From assembly GCA_963762545.1 (NCBI GenBank), contig CAVXLC010000002.1:1240001-1304000 (forward strand): 64,000 nucleotides of DNA, in the 5' to 3' direction. Shown in pieces: positions 22,522-31,806 of the stretch. The translations under genes and the position numbers were made by a program. The stretch comes from JABFSM01 sp963762545 (GTDB lineage Bacteria; Gemmatimonadota; Gemmatimonadetes; Gemmatimonadales; GWC2-71-9). The notes beneath the pieces are model-generated. The model had not been told where the DNA came from and made no database searches. It was given only the letters and a program-made list of their open reading frames with translations. The stretch's first letter is position 1, and each line of letters opens with the position of its first letter.

Positions 22522-22549
22522 GTCGGGCCCGGAATATAACCGTCGGGCC
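22522..22549 (-). promoter_or_regulatory. Candidate hpd promoter and direct-repeat operator
   Basis: A TATATT -10 element (22538-22533) stands out in the otherwise GC-rich 52-nt gap upstream of hpd. It is flanked by two exact copies of GGCCCGAC (minus strand, at 22549-22542 and 22529-22522), spaced 20 bp, about two helical turns. The -35 is poor, which would suit an activator-dependent or repressed catabolic promoter. Confidence 0.45.
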
Positions 22550-22552
22550 GGG

Positions 22553-23941
22553 TCAGGCCTCGCCCGGTTCCGGCACCGGATGGTCGATCAGGATCCGGGC
22601 GAGAGTCCGCCGGAGCCGGCTCCGCACCCGGAGCAGCAGCACCCCGGCGGTCACGGCGAGCCCCACGACCAGCCCCCACCAGAGGCCGGCAGGCCCGAGC
22701 CGGAGTCCGAGGCCCAGCACCAGGGCCGCGGGGAACCCCACCAGCCAGTAGCCCAGGATGCAGAGCACCACCGGCACCCGGGTGTCGCCGATGCCGCGGA
22801 GGATGCCCATGCAGACCGCCTGCAACCCGTCGAAGATGGCGAACACGCCTCCCAGCACGATCAGGCGCCGCGCGATCGCGAGGACGCCGGAGTCGGGCGT
22901 GTAGAGCCGGGCCAGCACGCCGGGCGCCAGCACGAATACGGTCGCGACGCCGAACATGAAGCCGCCGGCGACCAGGAGCGGACCGACCGCGGCGCGGCGG
23001 GCCCGGGGGAGATCGGCGGCCCCGACCGCCTGCCCCACCAGGACCGCGGCGGCGGCGCCGATGCCGAGCGGCACCATGAACACGATGGAGGAGAGGTTGA
23101 GGGCGATCTGGTGCCCCGCCACCGCGAGGGTCCCGATCCGTCCCATCAGCGCGCCCACCATGGCAAAGACGCCGTACTCCAGCCACATCTGGGCCCCGAT
23201 CGGGAGGCCGAGCCGGAGCATCCGGCCGAGCGCGCCGCGGTCGAACGACTCGGGCCGCCAGGGGCGAAGCCGGGGCCCGAGCTCGCGCCATCCGGCCACG
23301 AGCAGTGCGATGGCGAGGATCCATCGGCTGGTCGAGGTCGCGAGGGCGGAGCCGGCCACGCCCAGCGCGGGGGCCCCGGCGTGACCGTAAATGAGGATCC
23401 AGTCGAGCAGCGCGTTCACCAGGTTGGCGCCGACGGTCACCCAGACGATGGGCGCCATGTGGCCGACGGCCTGGAGGGTCTGCCGGAAGACGATGAACAG
23501 GTAAAAGGGCAGCATCCCGGGCATCATCAGGTGGGCGAAGCTGGTCGCGCCGGGAATCAGCTCCGCGGGCTCACCGGAGACGGTCAGCAGCGGACCGATG
23601 AGCAGCATGGCGAGCGCGGCGGGAATGCTGAGGCCGGTGGCGAGGATGATGCCCCGCTGCAACCCGCGGGCGACCCCGGGCTCGTCTCCCGCCCCGACCG
23701 CCTGGGACACCAGCGGATCGAGCGCCATGAGGGTGCCCATGCCGATCACCGAGACGGTGAAGAAGTACAGGTTGCCGAGCGCCACCGCGCCGATGGCCTG
23801 GGGTGAGACCCGCCCGACCATGATGGTATCCACCACCCCCATCAACATCAGGCCGACCTGGACCACCACCACGGGCAGGGCCAGCCGGATCAAGGAGCGG
23901 AACTCCACGCGGGTCGGAAGGATGCCGGGCGGGCCGGTCAC
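22553..23941 (-). CDS. MATE family multidrug/Na+ antiporter
   Basis: 462 residues with 12 predicted membrane helices in two homologous halves (PVVVVQVGLMLMGVVDTIMV near the start, GLPIGAQMWLEYGVFAMVGA in the second half). This is the NorM-type MATE fold. It should export cationic drugs or metabolites using Na+ or H+. GTG 23941 directly abuts the stop of the upstream DUF5916 gene. Substrate cannot be inferred. Confidence 0.9.
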   Translation of the reverse strand: MTGPPGILPTRVEFRSLIRLALPVVVVQVGLMLMGVVDTIMVGRVSPQAIGAVALGNLYFFTVSVIGMGTLMALDPLVSQAVGAGDEPGVARGLQRGIILATGLSIPAALAMLLIGPLLTVSGEPAELIPGATSFAHLMMPGMLPFYLFIVFRQTLQAVGHMAPIVWVTVGANLVNALLDWILIYGHAGAPALGVAGSALATSTSRWILAIALLVAGWRELGPRLRPWRPESFDRGALGRMLRLGLPIGAQMWLEYGVFAMVGALMGRIGTLAVAGHQIALNLSSIVFMVPLGIGAAAAVLVGQAVGAADLPRARRAAVGPLLVAGGFMFGVATVFVLAPGVLARLYTPDSGVLAIARRLIVLGGVFAIFDGLQAVCMGILRGIGDTRVPVVLCILGYWLVGFPAALVLGLGLRLGPAGLWWGLVVGLAVTAGVLLLRVRSRLRRTLARILIDHPVPEPGEA

Positions 23942-26329
23942 CTAAAACCGCCACAGGTAGGAGACCTTGGCGATGCCGCCGCGCCGGGAGGACCGCAGCG
24001 GGGTGTCGAGATCGCCCTCGGCCAACTGGCTCCATCCCGCCTGGATGCTCTGCCCGGGGTGCACCAGGTAGGTGGCGAGCGCCTCGGTCGACAGCGCATC
24101 GCGCTTCAGCGCCAGGTCGCCGGACCTCCGATAGAATCGCTCGTAGCGATACTCGCCGATGAGCCGCAGGCCCAGGTGAGGCGTGAGCTGCCACAGGGCC
24201 TTGAGCCGGGGAATGGCGGACTCGCCGTAGCGGCTCTCCCGGGCTTCCGTGGCGGAGCGGCGCCAGACCCGGGCGGCTGCCAGGCTCCACTCCAGCCGCA
24301 GCGCCGACAGCGGTCGGAGTGCCGCCGACGCGGTGGCCGACACGAAATAGTTGGGCAGCGGAGGCCCCTGATCCACCTCGTCCTGGTAGATCACTTCTTC
24401 GCCCCAGCGGATGAAGGTGCTGAGGCCGAGCTGGCGGATGGCCTGGGAATCCAGGAAGACGTACCAGCGGTCGAGGCCGGAGAACTTCACGCCGTCGAAG
24501 CGGATGAAATACCTGGAATACCCCACGCCGAAATCGCTGGGCCCGGCCACATAGACGTCCACCTGGGGACTCAGCAGGAAATCGGTGTGCTCGCCGAGAC
24601 TGAAGAGGCCATCGCGGGCATGGGCATAGCCGTCCTCGACCCGGATGCGGGTGTGCACTTCCTGGAGAAACCCCGGCGCACGATAGATGTTCTCGATCCG
24701 GGCGGTGGCCAGCGCGATGTCGGTCCTCGGCGTGAAGCCGAGGGCGGTCTCGAACCCGGGAGTAATGTCCTCGTAACCCGCGCCCGCCAGCCAGTGCCGG
24801 CCGGTGTATTCCAGGCTGGCCTGGATTCCCAACCCGGTTCGCTTCTCCCCGTCCAGGTCGCGGACCTCGGCGGGAACCGAATCGAGCGCGGCCAGGTAGG
24901 CGGGGCCGGTTCCGAGCGCGGCGGCGAGCCGATCGCGCACGGGACCGTAGACCGAGGCTTCCCGGGTACCGCTGGCGGCGCCGAGGAAGTGAAAGACGGT
25001 ATTGGCGCCGAACCGGAGCCGGGTATCGAACGCGCCGGTGACCTGGTGGCCATCGCCGAACTCGCGCGCGGTCAGGGTACCGCCCAGGTATCCGTCGGCG
25101 AGCACGTCCACCCGTCCCCGGGCCACGCCCACCTTGACCCGCTGGCCGGCCCAGGGGTCGAGGGCCCGGGGCCCGAGCCCGCCGATCGAGTCCGCAAACT
25201 GATAGTCGGGGGCTGCGTCGAGCGCCGCGATGGCCGCGAGGCGCACCCGGCCCAGCTTGCCGGTCAGCCGCGCGCCGCCGTCGGGATCGGCGATGCGGCG
25301 GGTATAGACCAGGTTGATGGGGGGCGGGGTGAAGTCCACGAACTGGCCCGGCATCGGGAACCGGGATTCGAGGATGTCGGTCGACTCGAGGAAGAAGGGG
25401 CGCTTCTCGGGAAAGAACAGGGCAAAACGGTTGTTCAGCTCGAGCTGACCGGCATCGGCCTCCACCTGGGAAAAGTCGGGATTCCAGGTTCCGTCCAGGG
25501 TCAGGCCCGAGCTCAACCCCACTTTCGCGTTGACGCCGAGCTGCCCCTTGGCGGTCCAGGGCTCGAACGGCCGCGCGATGTCCTTGCGCTGCCGCAGGGT
25601 GCTGCCCACCACCGCGGGGTTCACCTCGACGTTCCGGGGGGTTCCGAGGTTCGCGAGTCCGGTCAGCGCGATCATCTGGCAGAGATCGCACTCCAGGTCT
25701 CGATTGCGGGGCCAGGGGGTGTCTTCCATGCCGTCGCGGCCGTAGACCCGGGTCAGGGCCAGTCCCCAGCGCTGCAGCGCCGCCGCCGGGAAGCGGAGCG
25801 ACTTGAAGGGAATCGCGATCTCGATCACGTAGCCGTCGGGGCCGACCTTTCCCGCGGTGTCGAAGACCCCGTCCCACTCGGAGAACTCACCGCCCTCGAT
25901 CTTGATGCCGTCGCCCTGAATGCCCAGCGGGTTGACCGTGATATTGAAGGCGCGGCGGCGATCGTTGAAGGTATCGATCAGGATGGAGATGTAGTCCTGG
26001 CCCTGGGAGGTCACGGCGTCCCGCTCGTGCAGGCGGTAGCGCATCCGGGCGGCATCGTCCCGGGCGTCGACCGCGAGGTAGAGCGCCTCGGGACCATAGG
26101 CGAGGTAGGCGACGGTCGGAGCGACGGCAGGCAGGTTGTCGCCGGGCCGGGTCTGGACCCAGTGCTCCAGGCGAGCCGCCTGACGCCACATCGCCTCGTT
26201 CAGCACGCCGTCGATGACCGGGCGTTCCCCGACCCGCGGAACCGCCAGCTCGCGCCGGCTACTCTGGGCAGCCGCCGAGCCGCCGCAGAGCGTGAGCAGA
26301 ATGAGGGGCAGCCGGCTGGTCCGGATCAT
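23942..26329 (-). CDS. DUF5916/CBM9-like outer-membrane protein
   Basis: 795 residues with a signal peptide (cleavage near AAAQS). Residues about 30-230 form a carbohydrate-binding-module-9-like domain (RPVIDGVLNEAMWRQA, and AFNITVNPLGIQGDG), and the rest is the DUF5916 region with amphipathic strands ending in an aromatic Phe (KVSYLWRF), typical of an outer-membrane barrel. DNRF-type landmarks such as FALFFPEKRPFFLES are present. The family is common in Gemmatimonadota and Bacteroidota. Function is unknown, possibly glycan uptake or sensing. It precedes and likely shares a transcript with the MATE pump. Confidence 0.85.
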   Translation of the reverse strand: MIRTSRLPLILLTLCGGSAAAQSSRRELAVPRVGERPVIDGVLNEAMWRQAARLEHWVQTRPGDNLPAVAPTVAYLAYGPEALYLAVDARDDAARMRYRLHERDAVTSQGQDYISILIDTFNDRRRAFNITVNPLGIQGDGIKIEGGEFSEWDGVFDTAGKVGPDGYVIEIAIPFKSLRFPAAALQRWGLALTRVYGRDGMEDTPWPRNRDLECDLCQMIALTGLANLGTPRNVEVNPAVVGSTLRQRKDIARPFEPWTAKGQLGVNAKVGLSSGLTLDGTWNPDFSQVEADAGQLELNNRFALFFPEKRPFFLESTDILESRFPMPGQFVDFTPPPINLVYTRRIADPDGGARLTGKLGRVRLAAIAALDAAPDYQFADSIGGLGPRALDPWAGQRVKVGVARGRVDVLADGYLGGTLTAREFGDGHQVTGAFDTRLRFGANTVFHFLGAASGTREASVYGPVRDRLAAALGTGPAYLAALDSVPAEVRDLDGEKRTGLGIQASLEYTGRHWLAGAGYEDITPGFETALGFTPRTDIALATARIENIYRAPGFLQEVHTRIRVEDGYAHARDGLFSLGEHTDFLLSPQVDVYVAGPSDFGVGYSRYFIRFDGVKFSGLDRWYVFLDSQAIRQLGLSTFIRWGEEVIYQDEVDQGPPLPNYFVSATASAALRPLSALRLEWSLAAARVWRRSATEARESRYGESAIPRLKALWQLTPHLGLRLIGEYRYERFYRRSGDLALKRDALSTEALATYLVHPGQSIQAGWSQLAEGDLDTPLRSSRRGGIAKVSYLWRF

Positions 26330-26362
26330 GAAGGGGAGGCGGGGTGATGGGGAAATGCCGAA

Positions 26363-26436
<74 letters not shown>

Positions 26437-26499
26437 GAGTGGTTGAAAATAGACGGGAGGGCGGGAGGACGGGAGGAGGAGGACGGGAGGATGGGACCA

Positions 26500-26573
26500 T
26501 CGGGGCGGCCGGATTCGAACCGACGACTTCCTGCTCCCAAAGCAGGCGCTCTACCGGACTGAGCTACGCCCCG
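26500..26573 (-). tRNA. tRNA-Pro (anticodon TGG)
   Basis: A 74-nt cloverleaf on the minus strand: acceptor CGGGGCG/CGCCCCG, anticodon stem CCTGC/GCAGG around TTTGGGA, T loop TTCGAAT. CCA is not encoded. The 63 nt between this and tRNA-Arg is a purine-rich (GGGAGGA-like) low-complexity stretch. Confidence 0.95.
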
Positions 26574-26593
26574 CGACGCACGGGCACCGGGCA

Positions 26594-26627
26594 CTTTGCC
26601 CCCGGCAAAGGTAACGATACCTTTGCC
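26594..26627 (+). promoter_or_regulatory. Alternating triple inverted repeat upstream of kinase
   Basis: Three arms in a row: CTTTGCC (26594-26600), GGCAAAGGTA (26604-26613), TACCTTTGCC (26618-26627). Arm 2 can pair with arm 1 (3-nt loop) or perfectly over 10 bp with arm 3 (ACGA loop). It lies between the tRNA-Pro 5' end and the kinase GTG at 26654, so it could be an operator shared by divergent promoters or a mutually exclusive RNA switch. Confidence 0.5.
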
Positions 26628-26653
26628 GCCGTGCCCACCGCCGGCCGGGTCCC

Positions 26654-28894
26654 GTGACCGATCTTCTGGAACGCCTCACCGTGGCCCTCGCGGGCCGCTA
26701 TGCGGTCGAGCGCCGGATCGGCGGAGGCGGCATGGCGGACGTGTTCCTGGCCCGCGACCTCAAGCACGGCCGCGCGGTGGCGCTCAAGCTGCTGCGGCCC
26801 GACATCGGCGCCGCGATCGGCCGGGACCGGTTCCTCAAGGAAATCGAGATCGCGGCCCGGCTCCACCATCCCTACATCCTGCCGCTCTACGATTCCGGCG
26901 ACGCCGACGGCCTGCTCTACTACGTGATGCCGTACATGGAGGAAGAAACGCTCCGGGGCCGGCTGCAGCGGGAGGGCCGGCTGGCGCTCCCCGAGGTGCT
27001 GCGGATCACCGCGCAGCTGGCCGACGCGCTCGATTTTGCCCATGCGCGCGGCGTGGTCCATCGAGACGTGAAGCCGGAAAACGTCCTGCTCCTGGCCGAG
27101 CATGCCCTGATCGCGGATTTCGGGATCGCGCGGGTGATGAGCGGTGCGGGGGCCGAGCAGATCACCGGCACCGGCATCATCGTGGGCACGCCGACCTACA
27201 TGAGCCCCGAACAGGTGTTCGGGGACACGGTGCTGGACGGCCGGAGCGACCAGTTCAGCCTGGCCTGTATCGTGTTCGAGATGCTGAGCGGCTCCCCGCC
27301 CTTCAGCGGCACGATGGCCCAGGCCATCATGGCGCGGCTGTCGGTCGAGCGGGTCCCGACGCTTTCCACCCGCGAGATCCTGGTACCGGCCACGGTCGAC
27401 GAGGCGCTCAACCGCGCGCTCGCGAAGGATCCGGCGGACCGCTTTCCCACCACCCGGGCGTTCGCGGAGGCGCTCGCGACGAGCGGAACGCCCGCCGCCG
27501 CGCCGCTGGCGTCGAAGCCCCGCTCCCTGGTGGTGCTGCCCTTCGCGAATCTCAGCGAGGAACCCGACACCGAATTCCTGAGCGACGGATTGACGGAAGA
27601 GCTGATCCACACGCTCAGCACGCTGGCCCGGCTTCGGGTGGTAGGGCGGACGTCGGCCTTCGCGTTCAAGCGCACCACGGAAGACGTCCGCGCGATCGGC
27701 AAGCGGCTGGGCGTCGAGCTGGTGCTCGAGGGCAGTGTGCGGCGGGCGGGCCAGCGGCTCCGCATCACGACCCAGCTCAGCGACGTGAAGGACGGGCTGC
27801 AGCTCTGGTCGGAGCGGTTCGAGCGGCCGGTGGGCGACGCCTTTGCCATCCAGGACGAGATCGCCGGCGCAATCCTGGCGACACTGCAGCTCAGCTTTCT
27901 GGGCCGGTCCCCCGCCCTGCCAGCGGCCCACAGCGGCAACCCGCGCGCCTACGAGCTGTACCTCCGGGGCCGGCACTGCTGGAACGCGCGCACCGAGAGC
28001 GGCCTGCAGCAGAGCATCACCTATCTGCGCCAGGCCATCGCCGCCGACCCCGGGTTCGAGATGGCGCACGCGGCCCTCGCGGAGGCGTACGTCACCCAGG
28101 GTGTGTACGGCGCCGAGTCGCCGCAGACGGTGATGCCCCTGGCCGAAGCCGCGGCGCGCGCGGCCCTGGAGACCAATCCGCGCCTGGCGGAGGCCCACGG
28201 CGCGCTGGCGAGCGTCCAGGCGCTCTACCACTGGCGATGGATCGAGGCGGAGAGCTCCTATCGCCGGGCGCTCGCGGCGAATCCGGCCGCGGTCAGCGTC
28301 CGGCAAGCCTTTGCGGCCAATCTGCTGCTGCCGCTGGGCCGGTGGGACGAGGCGCAGGCGGAGCTGGAGCGGGCCCGGGCCCTGGATCCGCTCTCGCCGA
28401 TCGTCGCCCTGAGCCTGGGTCTGGTGCCGTTCTTTCAGCGGGACTACGAGGCAGCCGCCGGCATCTGGCGCCAGGTGCTTGCCTCCGACGAGAATTTTCC
28501 CCTGCTCCACTACTTCCTCGGCCAGGCCCAGGCGCTGCTCGGCGCCACGGACGAGGCGCTCGCGTCCCTGGCCCGAGCGGCCCAGCTGGCCGGCGAGACA
28601 CCCGAAATCACCGCGGCGCTCGGCTGGGTGCTCGCGCGGGCGAGCCGGCCGGCGGACGCGAGGGGCCGGCTGTCGGATCTCGCGCGCCTCGCGGAGCAGC
28701 GGTACGTCTCCCCGACGCTCGAGGCGCTGGTGCTGGCCGCGCTCGAGGACCGCGGGGCCGCCTTGGCGGCCCTGGATCGCGCGATCGAAGGCCGGGCCGC
28801 GGATGTCGTCTGGATCGGGGTTCGCCCGGGGTTCGACCCGTTGCGGGGCGAGCCGGGGTTCGGGGCCCTGCTCAGGCGGATCTCGCTCGCCTAG
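26654..28894 (+). CDS. Ser/Thr protein kinase with TolB-like and TPR domains
   Basis: 746 residues from GTG 26654. The kinase domain (about 16-275) is complete: G-loop IGGGGMADV, Lys45, catalytic HRDVKPEN (Asp138), DFG (Asp155) and GTPTYMSPEQ. Residues about 295-420 match the TolB/FlgO-like domain (LVVLPFANLSEEPDTEFLSDG), often found in bacterial adenylate-cyclase and kinase proteins. The C-terminal about 310 residues are TPR-type helices. No transmembrane segment is apparent, so it is probably cytoplasmic. Its stop codon shares CTAG with the stop of the convergent cyclase/kinase. Confidence 0.9.
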   Translation: MTDLLERLTVALAGRYAVERRIGGGGMADVFLARDLKHGRAVALKLLRPDIGAAIGRDRFLKEIEIAARLHHPYILPLYDSGDADGLLYYVMPYMEEETLRGRLQREGRLALPEVLRITAQLADALDFAHARGVVHRDVKPENVLLLAEHALIADFGIARVMSGAGAEQITGTGIIVGTPTYMSPEQVFGDTVLDGRSDQFSLACIVFEMLSGSPPFSGTMAQAIMARLSVERVPTLSTREILVPATVDEALNRALAKDPADRFPTTRAFAEALATSGTPAAAPLASKPRSLVVLPFANLSEEPDTEFLSDGLTEELIHTLSTLARLRVVGRTSAFAFKRTTEDVRAIGKRLGVELVLEGSVRRAGQRLRITTQLSDVKDGLQLWSERFERPVGDAFAIQDEIAGAILATLQLSFLGRSPALPAAHSGNPRAYELYLRGRHCWNARTESGLQQSITYLRQAIAADPGFEMAHAALAEAYVTQGVYGAESPQTVMPLAEAAARAALETNPRLAEAHGALASVQALYHWRWIEAESSYRRALAANPAAVSVRQAFAANLLLPLGRWDEAQAELERARALDPLSPIVALSLGLVPFFQRDYEAAAGIWRQVLASDENFPLLHYFLGQAQALLGATDEALASLARAAQLAGETPEITAALGWVLARASRPADARGRLSDLARLAEQRYVSPTLEALVLAALEDRGAALAALDRAIEGRAADVVWIGVRPGFDPLRGEPGFGALLRRISLA

Positions 28895-31806
28895 TTGGCA
28901 GGGAGGAGGCGACGGTACTCGTCGGCCTTGGCCTTGTTCCCGCGGCGCTCGTAGTAGGTGATGATGCGGTTGAGCGCGGCGAGGGCCCAGGCCCCGCCGA
29001 TCGTCTTCTGAATCATCGGGTAGCTCTGGGTCAGGAGGGGCTCCGCCTCCCGGTCTTTCCCCCGCGCGGCGAGGCACTCGCCCAGGCTGCTCTCGGCCAT
29101 GGCGATGCTCGGATGACCCTTGGGGTAGATCCGCTGGAGCACGTCGCGCGCCTTCCGGCTCAGCGATTCGGATTCCCCACATTTGCCTTCGTCCGCCAGG
29201 ACCCACGCCAACTGGGCCATCGTGCTGGCCGTTTCGGGGTGCTGATCTCCGAAGAGGGACTGGTAGATCGCCAGCGATTGCCGGAAGAGGGAATCCGCCT
29301 GGGCGTACTGGTGCCGTTGATGGAGGAGGGTCGCCAGCGCGCTCGTGCTGGTGGCGACCTGCGGGTGCCCGGGGCCGAGCAGCTTGCGAAGCATCGCCAG
29401 GCCGCCTCGCAGATTGCCATCGGCTTCGTCGAATTTCTTTTCCGCGGTCAGCACGAGTCCCAGGTTGTTCATGAGCTGCGCCACCGTTCGATTCTCCGGG
29501 CCGTAGGCCGCGCGGGCCAGGCCCAAGGCCTCGCGGAGCAGCGAATCGGCCTCGGCATAGCGGGCGCTCGAGACCCGGACCACGGCCAGCCGGGAGAGCA
29601 CGCCGGCCAGCTCGGCCGAATGGCCGCCCAGCGCGCGATAGATGTCGATCGAGCGCTGCGCCGCGGCGGCGGCGCTGTCATAGTTTCCGCGGCGCCAGCG
29701 GGCCTTGGCCACCCCCTCGAGGGCCTGGGCCACCGTGGCGTCGGTCGGCCCGAACAGCCGGCTCCGGGTCGCCACCGCCGCCGCGAAGTTGGCTTCCGCC
29801 TGGGGATACTCCCCGAGGGTCATTTCGGCCTCACCCATCGCGTTCTGGCTTTCGGCGGTTTCGGCGGCGCCGTCGCCGAAGAGCCGACGCCGGATGGCGA
29901 GAGACTTTTCCAGCATCGGCTGGGCGACCTTGGCGAGCCCCAGGCCGAGATACGCGTTGCCCATGGAGGTCATGAGGGTGGCCTGCACTTCGGGCTGATC
30001 CTTGAGCTCCGCTTCGATTCTCCGGGCGCCTTCGTCCAAGACCTCGCGAGCAGTGACGCTGTTTCCTCGCGCCTCGCCCGGATCGGCCAGCCGGAACAGC
30101 TCGGTCATGAATCCGGACACCCGCTGACTGGTCACCGCCGCGCGATTGGCTCGCGCGGCCTCACGGGCCACCCGGCGCAATTGCACCGCCGTCGCGACGG
30201 ACACCAGGAGGAGGGCGGCCGCCGCCAGGGAGACCCAGGTCCAGCGCTTCCGGGTCCGCTCGGCACGGTGCGCCGCCGCCACCTGCTGCTCCCGCTCGGC
30301 CCGCCGCGCGCCCAGGCGGCGTAGCCGATCCGCCAGCTGCCGGACATCGATGCGCTGTTCGGGACGGCCGTCCACCACCGCCGCGATATCGTCACGCAGG
30401 AGCGGATCCTCGATTTCCCGCTCCCATCCCTCGCTCAATGCGCGGGACAGATCGCCAATCACGAGCTGATACAGGATCACGCCGAGGGCATAGGCATCGG
30501 CGTGGACGGTAGACGGCTTCCCTTCGAGCAGCTCGGGCGCCATGTAGAGCTGGGTGCCCATGCCGGTGGCCGAATCCTCGAGCTCGACGGCAGTGAATCC
30601 GACCGCGGTAATGCCCGCCCGCTCGAGACGATCCCGGTCGGTCAGCAGGCCGATTCCGAAATCGGTGAGGATGGCCCGGGGCGCCCCGGTGGCCGCTCCG
30701 CTCATCAGGATGTTGGACGGCTTGATGTCCTTGTGCAGGACGCCCACCGAGTGCGCGGCCGCGAGCGCGTCGGCCACCTGGGCCACGATCTCGATGCGGG
30801 TGGCGAGCGGGACGGCGGACGCTCCGCCGCTGTCGACGAGCCAGCGGTCGAGGCTTCCGGCCTCGGTCCACTCCGACTCGATGAAATAGGGAACCTGGTC
30901 GAAGTTCCAATCGAGGATGCGCGCGATGTCGCGCCGGTCGCCGAGCTCCTCCTTGAGGAGCCGGACCAGGGTGACTTCCCGCTTCAGCGCGCGCAGCTTG
31001 GGGAGATCGTAGCAGAACTTGAAGACCCGCTGCTCGCCGGTCTTGCGGTGGCCGGCGCGCCACACGTCCCCGAATCCGCCCGATCCGGCCTTTTCCTCGA
31101 TGATCCAGTTGGGCCGGCCGGGCATCTCGACTCCCGGAGCCGGCCGCCAGCCGATGATGGCATCGGGGTCGGTGACCCGGCGGACCTTGTCGGACTCTCC
31201 GGGGGCGACGAGCGGTGCGAATCCGGTACGGCCGACCTCGAAGATCTCGATCGGATCCTCGAGCCCCTTGGCGAGGTAGGCGCCGTGGGCGAGCCAGGTC
31301 AGTCGCTGATCGGCGAGGCGGGTTCCGAGGGTACCGCGGCGCGCCAGATCGAACGGGACATGGGTGAGCAGGGTCTGCTTGCCGATGCCGAGCGACATGA
31401 CCCGGGCCACGACCGGCTTGGCGAGGCCTTCCACCTCGACGGGCTTGGCGCCACGTCCGACATCGGAGGGATCGTTCTCACGGAGGACCACCTCACCCAC
31501 GTGGATACCGATTCTCGCCTCGAGCCGGAGCCCCAGCTCGGCCCCGAGCTCCCCGAGCCGATCCTGGTAGGCGATGGCGTACTGGACTGCGTCGGTCGGG
31601 CGGCCGAACATCAGGAGAAAACCGTCGGTCTTGTCTATCTCGCGACCGTGGTGTTCGCTGAGGAGGTCACGCGCCAGGCGGTCGTGGAGCCGGAAGACTT
31701 CCGCCGCCCGGTCGTCTCCCAGGCGCTCGATGAGGCGGGTGCTGTCCACCAGATCGCTGGCCAGCAGGGTGGCCAGCCGCAGGGTCTCTTCGGCCGGCTC
31801 AGCCAC
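28891..31806 (-). CDS. Nucleotide cyclase-like/Ser-Thr kinase/TPR fusion
   Basis: 971 residues, last gene of the YcaO/TfuA operon, its start overlapping the TfuA stop by 8 nt. Residues about 10-190 form a class III cyclase-like domain with the metal Asp residues (Asp18, Asp61), but the transition-state Asn position appears to be Pro131 (KPVVAR), so activity is doubtful. Residues about 235-500 form a kinase domain (GSGGFGDV, Lys263, HKDIKPSN Asp360, DFG Asp382). A membrane helix follows at about 523-543, then TPR repeats to the end, presumably extracytoplasmic. Kinase/cyclase fusions are known companions of TOMM-type RiPP clusters, so a regulatory role in that system is likely. Confidence 0.85.
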   Translation of the reverse strand: MAEPAEETLRLATLLASDLVDSTRLIERLGDDRAAEVFRLHDRLARDLLSEHHGREIDKTDGFLLMFGRPTDAVQYAIAYQDRLGELGAELGLRLEARIGIHVGEVVLRENDPSDVGRGAKPVEVEGLAKPVVARVMSLGIGKQTLLTHVPFDLARRGTLGTRLADQRLTWLAHGAYLAKGLEDPIEIFEVGRTGFAPLVAPGESDKVRRVTDPDAIIGWRPAPGVEMPGRPNWIIEEKAGSGGFGDVWRAGHRKTGEQRVFKFCYDLPKLRALKREVTLVRLLKEELGDRRDIARILDWNFDQVPYFIESEWTEAGSLDRWLVDSGGASAVPLATRIEIVAQVADALAAAHSVGVLHKDIKPSNILMSGAATGAPRAILTDFGIGLLTDRDRLERAGITAVGFTAVELEDSATGMGTQLYMAPELLEGKPSTVHADAYALGVILYQLVIGDLSRALSEGWEREIEDPLLRDDIAAVVDGRPEQRIDVRQLADRLRRLGARRAEREQQVAAAHRAERTRKRWTWVSLAAAALLLVSVATAVQLRRVAREAARANRAAVTSQRVSGFMTELFRLADPGEARGNSVTAREVLDEGARRIEAELKDQPEVQATLMTSMGNAYLGLGLAKVAQPMLEKSLAIRRRLFGDGAAETAESQNAMGEAEMTLGEYPQAEANFAAAVATRSRLFGPTDATVAQALEGVAKARWRRGNYDSAAAAAQRSIDIYRALGGHSAELAGVLSRLAVVRVSSARYAEADSLLREALGLARAAYGPENRTVAQLMNNLGLVLTAEKKFDEADGNLRGGLAMLRKLLGPGHPQVATSTSALATLLHQRHQYAQADSLFRQSLAIYQSLFGDQHPETASTMAQLAWVLADEGKCGESESLSRKARDVLQRIYPKGHPSIAMAESSLGECLAARGKDREAEPLLTQSYPMIQKTIGGAWALAALNRIITYYERRGNKAKADEYRRLLPAN

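Noticed and set aside
26596..30324. A 1,242-codon open frame on the plus strand
   Set aside because: It runs out of frame through the kinase gene and antisense to the cyclase/kinase. Its composition is Arg/Gly/Ala-rich with no domain, as expected of high-GC shadow frames.
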